DNA from: Artemisia argyi
Taxonomy: Eukaryota > Streptophyta > Magnoliopsida > Asterales > Asteraceae
Direction: 5' to 3'
Length of the DNA stretch: 64,000 nucleotides
Assembly: GCA_030686995.1 (NCBI GenBank)
Contig: CM060706.1
Span: forward strand, 140,081,505 to 140,145,504
Shown: piece by piece, positions 40,853 to 52,700 of the stretch
How positions within the stretch are numbered: position 1 is the first letter of the stretch
Layout: each line of letters opens with the position of its first letter
The notes under the pieces: generated by a model
What the model saw: the letters and a program-made list of their open reading frames with translations, nothing else
What the model was told of the DNA's origin: nothing
Database searches by the model: none
Translations under genes and position numbers: made by a program

Positions 40853-43429
40853 TCTTTCTTGATGTTTGTTATGTTTGAACAATTTATTGATGATGATGTA
40901 ATTTGAAACAATTGGGATTGTAATAGTTTAGGTTGTGGCCTCTGTTGGCCTTGGATAATTTTATTTTTTTATCTTTATGCTTACGTTAATTAGTAATAAT
41001 GGAATGTGCTTATGGTGTCATTCTTCGTTGTGTGTGATTTTTATTTTGTTTGTTTGTTATTTGCTTCCGTACGCATGCTTTATTTTTATTGTTGGTAGAT
41101 CATGTTTCAAAACTAGATAGTGGAAATACTTTACTTTGTTGTTTAGCTTAGTCTTAACTTCACCCAAAGGTATTTTTGCAAAAGATAAGTGTAAGGGGAA
41201 ACCCCAAATATGTTTTTAAGAAACAAAACCGATCATGATTCTCCACAATATTAAGTGAACATGTATATTCGTACTTGTTAGAGTCAAATACTTGTATCGA
41301 GTCATAATGAAGTTTTGCAGGATTTTCCAGGAAGTAGGACGAAGTTTTTTCAGAAATTTTCCGGAAACTTAACATAAGAATTTCTGCAGGTCACTTCTGA
41401 CGGCGTTACGAGTTTACTCTTGACAGCGTCACGTGTAAAAATCTGGAAATTTTACCAGTTTTGTTTTTCTAATGGAGTCTTAAAGTTTTTGTTGGATTAT
41501 TAGTTTTATAATCTCCAGAAAATCTGCAAACATCATTCCACAAGCATTATATCTTATTTTGTTTTCTAGGTTTTATTAGCATATGTAGATTGCCGCCGAT
41601 TTTATGCGAGGTTGCCTTGTCTGTTTTCTCAGGTTTTACAGGTTATGTATGACAAGAAGATGATTATTATTCTGGAAGGGAAGCTTTGATTGTTCATTTT
41701 CTTGGAGGAAGATCTAACATGGCCACCTTATAATCCATACCGAGCGAATCAGGGGAGTATTTGATTTCATTCGTTTTACTTATTTCACTTTTACATTCTT
41801 TACTTGAACATTGGGGACAATGTTCATCCTAAGTGTAAGGGGAGGGTAAAATGATGATACCTTACAGATACACTTTCGCTTGAGTTTGTTTGTTTGATAG
41901 TAGATGTGTAATAAAACTATGAGAAATACTTGTTAGTGCAATTTTAGCACCAAATTAAAATTTTTTTTATAACATTTAGGAGTGAAACTTTAGCCATAGC
42001 AAGCGTCTCATGGATAGGAGATTGTATGACTAGCACAAAACCGTACTATTCAGAAAAATTTTCCACCCAAATATGTGAGGTTCGCCTTTAGATTTGATAG
42101 GAAAAGCATTCACTATTAGTGCTTATGAGTGTACCGGTAGCATTTAGATTCTAGAACTTGCGTTAGTGATACATCCCGAGACCGCTAGTGAGACTACATT
42201 CGTGTAGTAGGATTTACTACATGATAAGAGGCATTAGGATCACCCTTGTGTTAAACCCGTATTATAATTACTTGACCATTTAAGTCATATTACTTGGCTA
42301 GTTAAGTCAACTAATTTTTCCTACACCTTTAGCGTTGTACTCATTTTTAGTACACGAAACCCCTAGTACACCCCTCCGAGCCTATCTTTTCGTTTCTAAC
42401 TTTAAGCATTTTACTTAAAGGAAGAATTTGTTACACCCCACTTAAATGTACACCCAAATCGCCTTAGCCTTCCGTGTATGCACTCATCTTTAGTGAATTA
42501 TTGTTATTTGTTAATCCCTAAGTTAATTATCTAATTAATTACATGGTTGCTAAGTCGAGTCATATCCTTGTACATATTGTTTTGGGACGATTGAGACTCA
42601 TGGGTAAAGTACTTATTTATGGAGTAATGGGGAAGAACATCATATTATTACCCCTATATGTGCGTTAATCTTAAAAGTACTCAAAGTGTTTTGATTTTCT
42701 TAATTCGAGTCATTAGATTAGTTTATTGTAAAGTATGTAAAAATTCAAGTGTAAGGGGGATATTCATTCCCTATGATGTATTATTTTGGATGGTAGGGTA
42801 AGAGTGTATGCAAAAAAAAAAAAAAAAAAAAAATCGAAAAAACAAGAAAAAGAAAAAAAAACAAAAAAGAAAAAAAAAACATACGGACTACCATCCCGTT
42901 TCATTCTATGTTTATTTTATATTTTTGTTATTTTTCATTTATTAGCTTAAGTCGAGTCTAGTCTTGGCTTAGCAATGCCATATTGTACATGTAATTAACC
43001 AAGATTGTTAACTCACCACCAGTAAAGACTGCCTATATCCAACAAAACCGTGTATTCCATATCCCTACACCTAACGTTACAACCCTTTAAAAGACCTCTT
43101 TGATAGTTTATCCTAGGTGCTTACGCCATGTGGTGGAGGTTTGATCCTTTCCCAAGCCTATGGTAATCTATTTTGCTATGACAGGTAGTGAGAGATGTTT
43201 TCCATTTCCATAATGTGATATTACTTTATTGCACCCGAGAGATGTGAGTATCTAAACACTATTTGTAAGGTGCTAGTGTATGACCTCCGTGCTTGTCTTT
43301 GGTCTTTAGTGGAACGATTATTTGTTGTAATTACTTTTATATTAGTCTTAAATGACCCCTAACTTGTATTTTGATTAGAATAAAAGCGCATTTGCTTGAG
43401 GACAAGCAAATCTCAAGTGTAAGGGTATA
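40853..43429 (+). other. 3' region of the outer element
   Basis: A short UTR-like stretch (40853-41030), then about 2.4 kb matching the nested element's 34636-37031, including a TGACG-type pair (41398-41431, partly mutated), a poly-A tract (42811-42880) and the terminal AAGTGTAAGGGTATA. The GAGTC/AGCTA hairpin of 34574 is not present at the equivalent place. No gene is seen. Confidence 0.65.
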
Positions 43430-44525
43430 TGATGAGGCGAAAAATGAACCACTTTTAGGGGGTCATTTAAGCCCGGAATTGAAATTATTTGATCAAATAT
43501 TGCCCTAAATCGTTCCTTTTGTGATTTTAGGTACTTTGGGAGTGAATTCTGGAAAAGGAAGCAATTCGGACGTTTTTGGAGCATAAAAGTGAAGAAAACG
43601 CCAAAGACTTAATTTTTCATGCTGAGAACAGTACCTGACGGCGTCAAGAGGAAGATCTTGACGGCGTCAAGAGTAAAAACCATGACGACCCAGTGCAAAC
43701 CTGACGACGTCACAATAAGGGCATCAAGAGTTAAATTGGTGATGGCCTGCATAAGGGGAATACATGACGGCGTCAGATCCAGATCTATCTTGTGTTTGCT
43801 TGGATCTAATGAAACCTAGATGTTAATTATGTGTTGATTACTTGTTTATGGTTGTAATGGATGAATGAATTCAATGTTAGGCTTAAGAAAACTGGCAGAT
43901 CTCCATTGTGTAACATGCTTGAACGTCTTAGGAAACATGAACCGATGTGTACTAGGTTTTATTGGTTGTATTTAATGCATGAGCAAATTCTAGTGATCCC
44001 ATGTTAGGAGCTTCTTAGCCGGCTCGACATAGGAGTGAAGTAGGCGCTCATAGGATTGGGGAAGTAAGTACGCCACCCCATGTACAATCCGTCATCCACG
44101 CAACTATAACAAGTAATTAACATGTAAAAGATATCTAGGGAGTAGTGAAATCTAAGTAAACACAATTCTCCCACATATTGCTCACAACTCTAGTTTAATT
44201 TAGTTTATTTTCATTTTAGTATTTTATTTTGATTGCATCTTAGCATTGGGTTAGTTGACTAGCAACTAATTTCACCCAACTCCTTAAAACCCGAGAATTT
44301 TACTTGCTTTTATAAAATATAAAAAATACAAAAAGAACCATCCCTCATCTCTAGACCTAGTCTTTAGGTTTTCTAATCCTAGCGACACTATTCCTAGCTG
44401 AACGATCAATCCCCCGGTACTTGTCATTATACTATACTACATCGATCAGGTACACTACCTGGTGGGGGTTGTAAGCTTCTCGAGATCCCTCGAGAGGTAA
44501 AGCTTGGTGCAATCCCTACGCATCA
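43430..44525 (+). repeat. 3' LTR of the outer element, internally deleted, 1096 bp
   Basis: Starts TGATGAGGCG, ends CTACGCATCA. Compared with 28109-29526 it lacks 307 bases between two AGATCTA copies (the partner has them at 28460-28466 and 28767-28773; here one remains at 43781-43787), removing the end of the TGACG array, the TATA box and R. A second loss of about 14 bases is near 44082. The surviving array is at 43636-43775. Confidence 0.85.
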
Positions 44526-46052
44526 CCACATCTTTTATAAAAATAAGTAAGTTGAAACATCATTCTCAGAAGCACTTGTTTTTAAACATGCAAAAGAATA
44601 ACCAATCCCAAACACCCCATATTAACTAAACACGTTATTATTCATTTAAAAAAACATTCTAAGATATAGAGAACGATTACTACCTTTAGAGAGTGAAACA
44701 TGAGGCATCATATCAGGTGCACCAAGTGACTATTGCAAGAACTTGTATTTCAGATAAAGAAACACTATTCATAGCCATTGCAGCCCAAAAGCATTCTCAC
44801 TGGCTCATTGTGACCTTTGTTATCCGAGTCTGCCTTCCTCACCTGAAGTCATTAAAAAGAAATGACAAAATATGGTTATAAAAAGGTTAAGATAGTAGTT
44901 AACAACAAAGGGGTTTAGTGAACAATTAAGTCAATACATACAAAATATAAGCAACAAAAAGCTCCAGGGATACGAATATGTAAAGAGTCAGAAAAAGAGG
45001 ATATATTCTCCATGTATGTGAGCTTATGAAGCTCGCCCCGTGACAATGCAAATAAGCACAACTTTTTTGCACCACACGGCAACACCCCGTAACACGCCAA
45101 AAGCCTATCAGGTGCGGAATACCCAAATACCCGCAAGAACACATGAAAAGTCAATTTATTTAATTTTTAATTATGACATTAACACTTACTCACAAACAAT
45201 ATCAGCAAGGTAACACGGAGAAGATTATGCAAAACCAAAAAAAAAAGAAAAAAAGAAAAAAAAAAAAGAGAGAACAAAATGCATAAATTATTATGAAACC
45301 GTAAATTCAAAATTAAAAGAGTGGAAAACAAATACCTAAAAATCCTTAGATGCAAACATGATCAGCAAGACAATCTGCAAAACAAATCAACAACAACCCC
45401 AGATTAACCAAGCACTAATTTTAAAAATAAACAAATAAATAAAAGAAAGACATCAAATAAATGATTAATTAAGCAAAAGTATTCCATAAATACAGTATAA
45501 AGATTGAAAAAAAACCCACATATGGGCAGATCCAAACTGATACGTGAAGATGCCATAAAATTATTATTCTTTGTTGGATCTGGGTTTGTGATATTGTTTC
45601 GGTTAAAGGTTAATGTGGGTTATGGAAATTTCTAGAGAGAGAGCGATAGAGATAGAGAGGTGGGTGTGTGTGTTTTTTTGTGAGGATGAAGGGTTTAGAA
45701 TGGAAGAGGGAAATATCTTATCCGGAGAAATAACGGAATGGGAAACGGGATAACACTGTTTGAAACACTGTAGCAAGCACTGTAGCAATGGAGAATAGTT
45801 GCATAACGGAACGGGGAACGGAACAAGGGCTCCATTTTACGCAGTTTAATAAAACGGGTGTGTAACGTGTATTTGAACGGAACGCAATTATGGGTTTTAG
45901 ATTTATAGTATAAACGAGCGGGTAAGCCCGCGCGTTGCTGCGGGGCGCCTGTGTTTCTGGTTATTAAAGTTATGTTAACGTTTTGTGTCGGCTTCACATT
46001 CCTATTTCCATACAACGTATTGTTGCCATATATGTTAGGCCAAAAATAACAG

Positions 46053-46056
<4 letters not shown>
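44526..46056. other. Flanking sequence, weak exon-like islands only
   Basis: Right flank of the outer element. On the minus strand an island at about 45345-45375 (acceptor TTTTGCAG, then IVLLIMFASKDF and a stop) and a possible start (MASSRISLDLP, near 45555) could be a small gene, but no coherent set of exons can be built. Purine-rich AAAAGAAAA runs are at 45236-45270. A CGAGCGGGTAAGCCCGCGCG word near 45914 looks like a repeat terminus. No gene is called. Confidence 0.4.

Positions 46057-46135
<79 letters not shown>
46057..46135. repeat. (TA)n microsatellite
   Basis: About 39 perfect TA dinucleotides. ORFs of alternating Tyr/Ile across it are artefacts. Confidence 0.95.
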
Positions 46136-46139
<4 letters not shown>

Positions 46140-46958
46140 GTAAGACATGAGAAATGTTACTATGGATTTAGAGAGAGGGATAGCTACTTGAAAAAATAGG
46201 GTTGTTTGAAGATGTTGGTTGGTGAGGATTGTAATCTGGTGCATATGGTAAGGAAGGTCATTATTCATCTCCATCTTTGAGGCACACAAAGTTACAAACT
46301 TTAGGAAGTAAAATGGCTTCATCATCCTTGAATTGATCACTTAAGTAACTCACAGCCATCATAGTTTTTTGTTAACAAAGTAAAATGGCTTCATAGCATG
46401 GCTGCAAGGTATCTTTCTCTACAGTCAATTTCTTATTGTTAATCAACTTTTCATTCAGATGTCCACATTATAGAACATGCATACACCACCACAATAGACA
46501 TCATCGTAAGTTCGTAACATGATTTTAAATATATACTATAACAATTACCCATGTAGCAACTGAAACTAATTTGTTACAAAATGACTGAACAGGACATACA
46601 ACAATCTTGTATTGAATCACAATATTAGATGATCATAAGTACAATGGCTAAATATAAAAAAAATATAAATAAGCTTGTCCAAAATAGAAAAAAAATGTGC
46701 ATAGCCAAACATCCCAGATGACAAAATTGATCTACAATCCACTCGTAGGATGCTTTAGTTCACTCTGGTTCTTCGAGGTTCAGTAGCTTTTGTTGTATAT
46801 GATAGCTTGATGTAGAGGCTGTTTCGATAACTTATTGTAGCACCTAATTAACCTTGGAGCATGCTTATTAGCGCCTGGTTTAATAGCTACTTTCAGTAGG
46901 TAATTAGGCTTAGGCTGTTGTTATCTGATTCTATCATACGTAATCAAAGATTTTAAAG

Positions 46959-46990
<32 letters not shown>

Positions 46991-47134
46991 AACTGTGATG
47001 TATCTAGAAGTTATTGTTTTATTGGAATTTTTCGATAACATGAGCTCTCAACATATTGTGTTGTATCTTTAACATGTCAAATATAGAATGGTAGCTTATA
47101 AAGAAACCATTTCACATTTATTAAGAAGAAGCTG
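46136..47134. other. Intergenic, nothing recognised
   Basis: AT-rich sequence with a poly-A run at 46960-46987. The 3'-UTR-like part of the duplication shared with 27378-27535 begins near 47045. Confidence 0.5.
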
Positions 47135-48234
47135 TTACTCACAGTGAGAATGAGGGTCAGTCGTTCCTGCATGTTCAGTTTCCATAGCACGGGCCAGTTC
47201 TAATGGCCTAAGCTCAAATGCTACCCCATCTGAATAAAAACAAACATCACCATCAAAAACTTATGCAGCCTAACTCAAAATATTATGGTGCATTACATTA
47301 TTAGAGTACAAAGTGGTACAAAAGGCAAAGCCTGATTTGGCTTACCAATCTAATGGGAACTGGTCCCGTCCGTTTTTCTCCACTCATACATTTTGCTAAA
47401 TGAGAGATTTAAGCACAAAGTAAAAAACAAAACAATCATAAACACTAATACTATGAATGAAACGAACAGTGTTATTACTTTACAACCAAAAAAAGGTCCA
47501 CAAATCTGATTCCCATTCACTCCATTAAGTATCAAGGGTATATATCGTAATGATCATCAATTTAGATGGAAACTAACCATAATTGTAGTTTAAAATGCTG
47601 GCACAAACCTGTCGAGATTAGTAGCCCTTAGGTTGAAGTAAATTGCATGTTTCATGCGTCTTCTTATACAAAAACTTTGGTTCCTATAGTTCAAACACGC
47701 AGTTTGCATCCAAAATAAATGATACTGGACTTATATAAAAATATGATGACTCACCTCATCCCAGTTTTTTAGAGATATCATATCTAAATCTGCAGTAAAC
47801 CAAGCTTCCATTCTACAAATATACCATTGCAGAACTTTGTATGCTATTCCTTATTGTCTGCAGGAGGATGTATATAATGCAAGTTGCATTAAAAAAATGC
47901 ATGTATATATATGGGATGTTCATGTTAAGACATTTCTAGGAATGCATTTTATATACCTTAATTATGGATGTTTTTCCAAAACCACTGATATTGCCTGGAG
48001 AATGGAAATATCACGTTGATTTTCGTCCCTCACCTTTCGAGTCTATAAAAGAAATAACTCATTTAGCGGAAACACGAAATAGATGATCCTTTTAGAAAAG
48101 AAAAAAAAAAAAAAAAAAAAAAAAAACAACAAACATATGTACCAACCTCCTTGAGGATTTTCTTAAATGCTTCTCCAACTTTGATAACTATTTTCTGAGG
48201 AACTTGATGGCCTTCCTTGTCAAATAGCACATAG
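47135..48234 (-). pseudogene. Minus-strand exon-like islands of an unrecognised gene
   Basis: Four islands have good splice signals: 48234-48147 (open: YVLFDKEGHQVPQKIVIKVG...), 47812-47755 ([19 protein letters not shown]), 47395-47346 (KCMSGEKRTGPVPIRL) and 47229-47135 (ending LELARAMETEHAG... then a stop). Each has only one open frame, but these frames do not join in phase at the predicted junctions, so either boundaries are wrong, exons are missed (a 9-base island near 48040 is possible) or the gene has decayed. The last island is duplicated at 27378-27535. The 5' end is not found; an island at 48740-48830 is ambiguous. I do not recognise the protein. Confidence 0.35.
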
Positions 48235-49479
48235 CTGTACAAAACAAATATTATCATTTTAGTTTGTTATGTCGTTAGTTGGTAAACAGAAGGGTCGCAA
48301 AACGTAAACAACCCTATTTTAGTTTGTAGCTGATTAATCATCTCACATGGTCATGTATATAATATATCATGGGGGTGTTTTGATTAGCTTTTCTTATCAA
48401 TTTCCGGGCTTATTTGAGTTCTAAAAAGCTCATATGCTCACTTTAGTCGGCTTATGTGGTATCAGCTTCAACTTATAGCCTCTTCATTTTCCAGCCTTAA
48501 GTATAAAAAAAGAAACAAAAACTCTCATTACAATTTTCACTTAAGACATTTCGTCGGACATTTGGTGTGCAAGGAAACAACACCCAAGTTTTTTATAAAA
48601 AAAAAAAAAGTATTTTTTTTTTGTTAACCTTCAATCTCACTGGGACTCTTCTTTACCAACAGTAAAGTAAACAAAAAAATTAGATCATTAACTGTAAATG
48701 AAGAGAAAGCTGTAAAAGAGGAGGTGTATACCATGGATCATAGGCAAGAACACCACCAATACACTACCACTGCAATTAAGACCCCAAATCCATGAATCGG
48801 TACCTGATGCGAAGAACCCATATCGCTCTAAAATCTGAAAACGAAAAACCCAATTAAATGGTTCAAATTAAAAAAATCAAAAAAATTAAATAAAAGGTCA
48901 TAATTAAAACTTAGTTAGTTTATCAACTCTTTTTTTGGAGCTTCAATACCCGTTTGCATTGTATCCTCTCATTATCATGTCCGATCAAAAGGGTAGTGAT
49001 TTTGTGGTTTCGTTTTGTATATGCGTTTGATGAGTGGGGCGGTGGGAAAAATAGATGAATCTAGAATTGGGAGATGGTGGAAGAAGAAGATGAATGATTG
49101 TTCTGGAATCCCGTGGTGTGTGTTTTATTATAAACGGTACTAGTTAACTAAGGGAGAAAGGCGGTGTGAACGTGATTACAACAACAGAACGGGGTGAAAC
49201 AGTTGCCAAAACAGGAAAATTTGTAATGAACAGTGGTTCAAATAATTTTCCTACGGGACGGAGCTACAGTTATCGGTTGTACTTGCACCAATAAAATTGT
49301 AAGAATGTGTACTCATTCATTTTCACCCACATCTTGTCCCATAATAATCCCATAACAAAACTGTCAAACATGTACTTTAAACGGCCCAACAAAGTGGGTT
49401 TTAGTATATAGAATAATTACCATAAAAAATATTTATTTATTAAAGTTAGACAATTAATAATCCATGATGCAGTTTCTAT

Positions 49480-49518
<39 letters not shown>

Positions 49519-49539
49519 GACCAAGACCGAAACACACAT
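48235..49539. other. Region between the minus-strand islands and the hnRNP-like gene
   Basis: No clear ORF. Poly-A/T tracts near 48598-48620 and 49483-49516. If the minus-strand islands are a gene, its 5' end would face the hnRNP-like gene head-to-head across this stretch. Confidence 0.4.
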
Positions 49540-49734
49540 CAAGTCGATTGATTGATGATTACGAACCGTAACGAATAACAAACAAGAACCCTAACCATAA
49601 TAAAAACAAACAGTTGACCTGATTTCATTATCCGGTGTATCTCAATTACATTCTCCAGGTAAACAATTGATACTAATTCTTTTGCTTTATTTTTCTATTA
49701 ATGATTCTAATTATGTTTTTAATTTTAATTGCAG
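49540..49734 (+). other. Likely 5' UTR with an intron, hnRNP Q/R-like gene
   Basis: Pyrimidine- and adenine-rich leader up to CTCCAG at 49658, then a GTAAAC donor (49659) and acceptor TTGCAG (49734) immediately before the ATG. The transcript start is not determined. Confidence 0.5.
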
Positions 49735-52700
49735 ATGAGCAATTCATTGGATCATAATTCAACTGATTTTCGTAAGTTTTTATTCATTCAATTGTAATTA
49801 GTTACTGCTTGGTTATAGTTTTGATTTAAAGATTAAATTTTTAAGTACTCTGCTGATGTAGACTAATAAAGTTATATAATTTGGTACCAAGAATGTTGTT
49901 AGCGATGTAATTACTGTTTATGATATCGGACCGACTGTCGTTATTTGACAAAAAAGGTGTTACATTTGTAAGAAAATTGGTTTTAAGTATTTTTAGTTAT
50001 ATTATGGGAATGCAGAGTTGTAGGAAAGTTTTGTTCTTAAACCGAGTTAGGTTAGAAACAAAAAGGCAGCTCCTTTAGGAGGTGAATGCGTCTAAGGTGT
50101 AATTTTTGTTTTTTTCTTCTTTTGTTATGGTTTAACAGAGAATGGAAGCAAAGGTGTGGAGGTTTTTGTTGGGGGTTTGGCCCGGACTCTCACCGAAGAT
50201 AAGGTTCACAAGGTTAGCTATCTGTTTATATATATAAAATACGGAGTAGTGTTTTTTCTCACTTCGGGTGATGCTTGTTTCCTATTCCCGTTAATGCTAT
50301 CTGTAACTATAGTTTGTGGGTTATCTTGTTGATCACTTCACATTCTTTAAGGACACCAAACGTTAGCAGCCTCGATACTTTTGATAGTAAAATTTTATGC
50401 TAAATTGTTTACACCCGTCACTTTACGTATGAAGTGGGGAGTAAGTATTGTGAATGTTGATGGGTTGATGTTGGCGAGAGCAATATGTCCCTCATTGGGC
50501 TTGTGCTTTTCTGCTATAACAGGATTGCTATGCCTATGGTTACATGTGATCTGATGTGAACACATATTGAGAACCCTTTGTATACTGAACCTCTGAGTCC
50601 AGTTAGGTTGAGTTTATCAGTTCCAGACTTGTTTAATAATGAAAATCAGTGAGACTTGTGGTGTTGTTGTGTTTACCAACAAGCTACTCAGCTTAATGCG
50701 GCTGACTTGTACGCATTTATGTTTCTGCTTAAGCTGTGTTTTAAAGTTTTATTGAATAAACCAAGCTAGTTGTGAACATTTGGTACCATACTTTGTTACG
50801 CTCATGATTTTAATTAGCTCAAATGTTCAATACCACATTACCACCCTGCTTAATAACTTCAGTCACTTTGAGCATTATCAGCTTCCTACCAAATTGTGGA
50901 GTGTATAATTTTGGGGAGTGAATTATGGTTTAAAATTCCTGGCCTTATAGTCTTATGATACCCAATAAAGAGTTGGCATCTTCATTTTTAGGTGTTCTCA
51001 GCTTGTGGAGAAATCTTGGAAATGCGCTTGATAAAGGATCAAAGAGGAGGCCTAAAGGTATACATTTTGGATATTTTACTGCACATTTTTGGGCAGATAT
51101 ATATTAAAATTTTTAATTGTCTGTCCACAGCATCAGTTATCATTTTTGGTTAACCTTTTAAAGCTCAACTATCTCTTTTTTTGTTATGCACAGGGGTTTG
51201 GCTTTATACGCTTTGCCACAAAAGAAGCTGCTGACAAAGCTCTGAAGGAGTTAGCGGGATCTGTGGTACAAATACTTTGAACCTAAATTTTTATTAAGTT
51301 GTAAAAGCAACTTGTTTGTATCAGCTATTTTATTATTTTTATTTTTTTATTATTTTTTATTTTTATTTTTAAAATTAATTAATTAATTTAAAGTCATTTT
51401 ATGGCCTCTAGGAGCATTACATAAGAGCCTAGGTTTACCCTTTACTTGTTAACATTAGAGCCAAGTATGAAGTTATTTCATTATCATAATCAGTAGCAAG
51501 AAAGCTGTTGATGCACCTTTCCTATGGTAGAACTCAACTTAGGGTTACTTTCCAGCCTTAAAAAACGTATCAATTTTTCAGAACAAATCTGTGATTGGGG
51601 TGGTTGGAACTTGCCAAAAATCAATATTCGCATATCTTCTGGAAGACATTAAAGTCTTTTTGTCACTAGACATGGAATAAGCAGCTTGTCATAAATTCAA
51701 GTGTGATATAGTTGTGTAAAATGTGATAAGAGCTCCTAAATTACATGTATATTATTTTTAAATGTGTATAGAGGTAAAAATTATAAACCAAATAGTGTAG
51801 AATTATATTATAAAACACAATATAGACATAAATCTATGAATTGAAGATGTAAATGTGGCTATATTCTGAAAGTGTAAATTGGCCATTGCTATGGATGGAT
51901 TGAAATTTTGAAGCCTTATTTATTTGTGTTTTGTATTGATCTTAATTGGGTTTAGCTCTCAGAAAAGTTTAAAGTTGAACTTTCTTGGCCTACTTTTCGA
52001 ATTGGGTTACTAAAATGAATTTAGAAAGTTTAAAGTTAACTTTCCTGGTCTATATGTTTCAGTTAGAAGGAAAAAAGATTGGCGTTCTCCCATCGGCTGC
52101 ACAGGACACACTATTTTTGGGAAACCTTAACAAAGGTGTGTTTCAACTTCTACATAATAGTACTGTTAAATGCTTTGCTTAAAGGCTAAAGCTGCACTGC
52201 TTTTTAAGTATCCTTTATATTCGTTATTTTCTGCATTTAGGGTGGAGTGCTGATGATTTTAACAAGGTTATCCGGCAGGTAAACAACTATTATCTCTTAC
52301 AGCAAGCGCTGACTGATTATAGGTTCTTTTTATTCTTCCTTATGTCATTAACCAAAAACTGTACTATATTGTCTCTATGTTTCTTGATGGTATAGGTTTT
52401 CCCAGATGTTGTTTCCATTGATCTTTCACAGCCCCTAAGTGGCAGTGACACTGCTCCTAACAAAAAGTTTAAGAATCGCGGTTTTGGCTTTGTGAAGTTC
52501 ACATCTCATGCTGTAAGTGCTCCGTTTACTCACGAATCATCTTGTTGACTACTCAAAATTCAAAAATCACATTGAACTAGATCATGTGATTATAATTTAC
52601 ATATCTGTGCATCCTCAGCATATATTTTGACCGTTCTGTTCAAATATTTAAAATATTGATAACTGCATAATTGTGTCACACATACATTGACCATTGCTAC

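Larger units (their letters stand above)
28109..44525 (+). mobile_element. Outer plus-strand Athila-like element with a same-family nested insertion
   Basis: Starts TGATGAGGCG and ends CGCATCA; flanks are CCATA and CCACA, a probable 5-bp duplication with one change. Order: LTR (28109-29526), primer-binding site, gag start, nested element (30745-38442), rest of gag, ATHILA ORF-1-like ORF, long 3' region, truncated LTR (43430-44525). No protease, RT or integrase is found, so it is non-autonomous. Its 3' region (about 41030-43429) is a close copy of the nested element's 34636-37031. Confidence 0.85.

Noticed and set aside
44915..45154. 79-aa and 72-aa minus-strand ORFs
   Set aside because: Two overlapping frames, no splice context linking them to a gene, no recognisable domain.
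45890..45960. GC-rich word CGAGCGGGTAAGCCCGCGCG as a transposon terminus
   Set aside because: No matching inverted copy or target duplication could be found in the window.
46035..46340. Minus-strand 101-aa ORF with a Tyr/Ile run, and similar ORFs at 61651-61873
   Set aside because: Translations of AT microsatellites.
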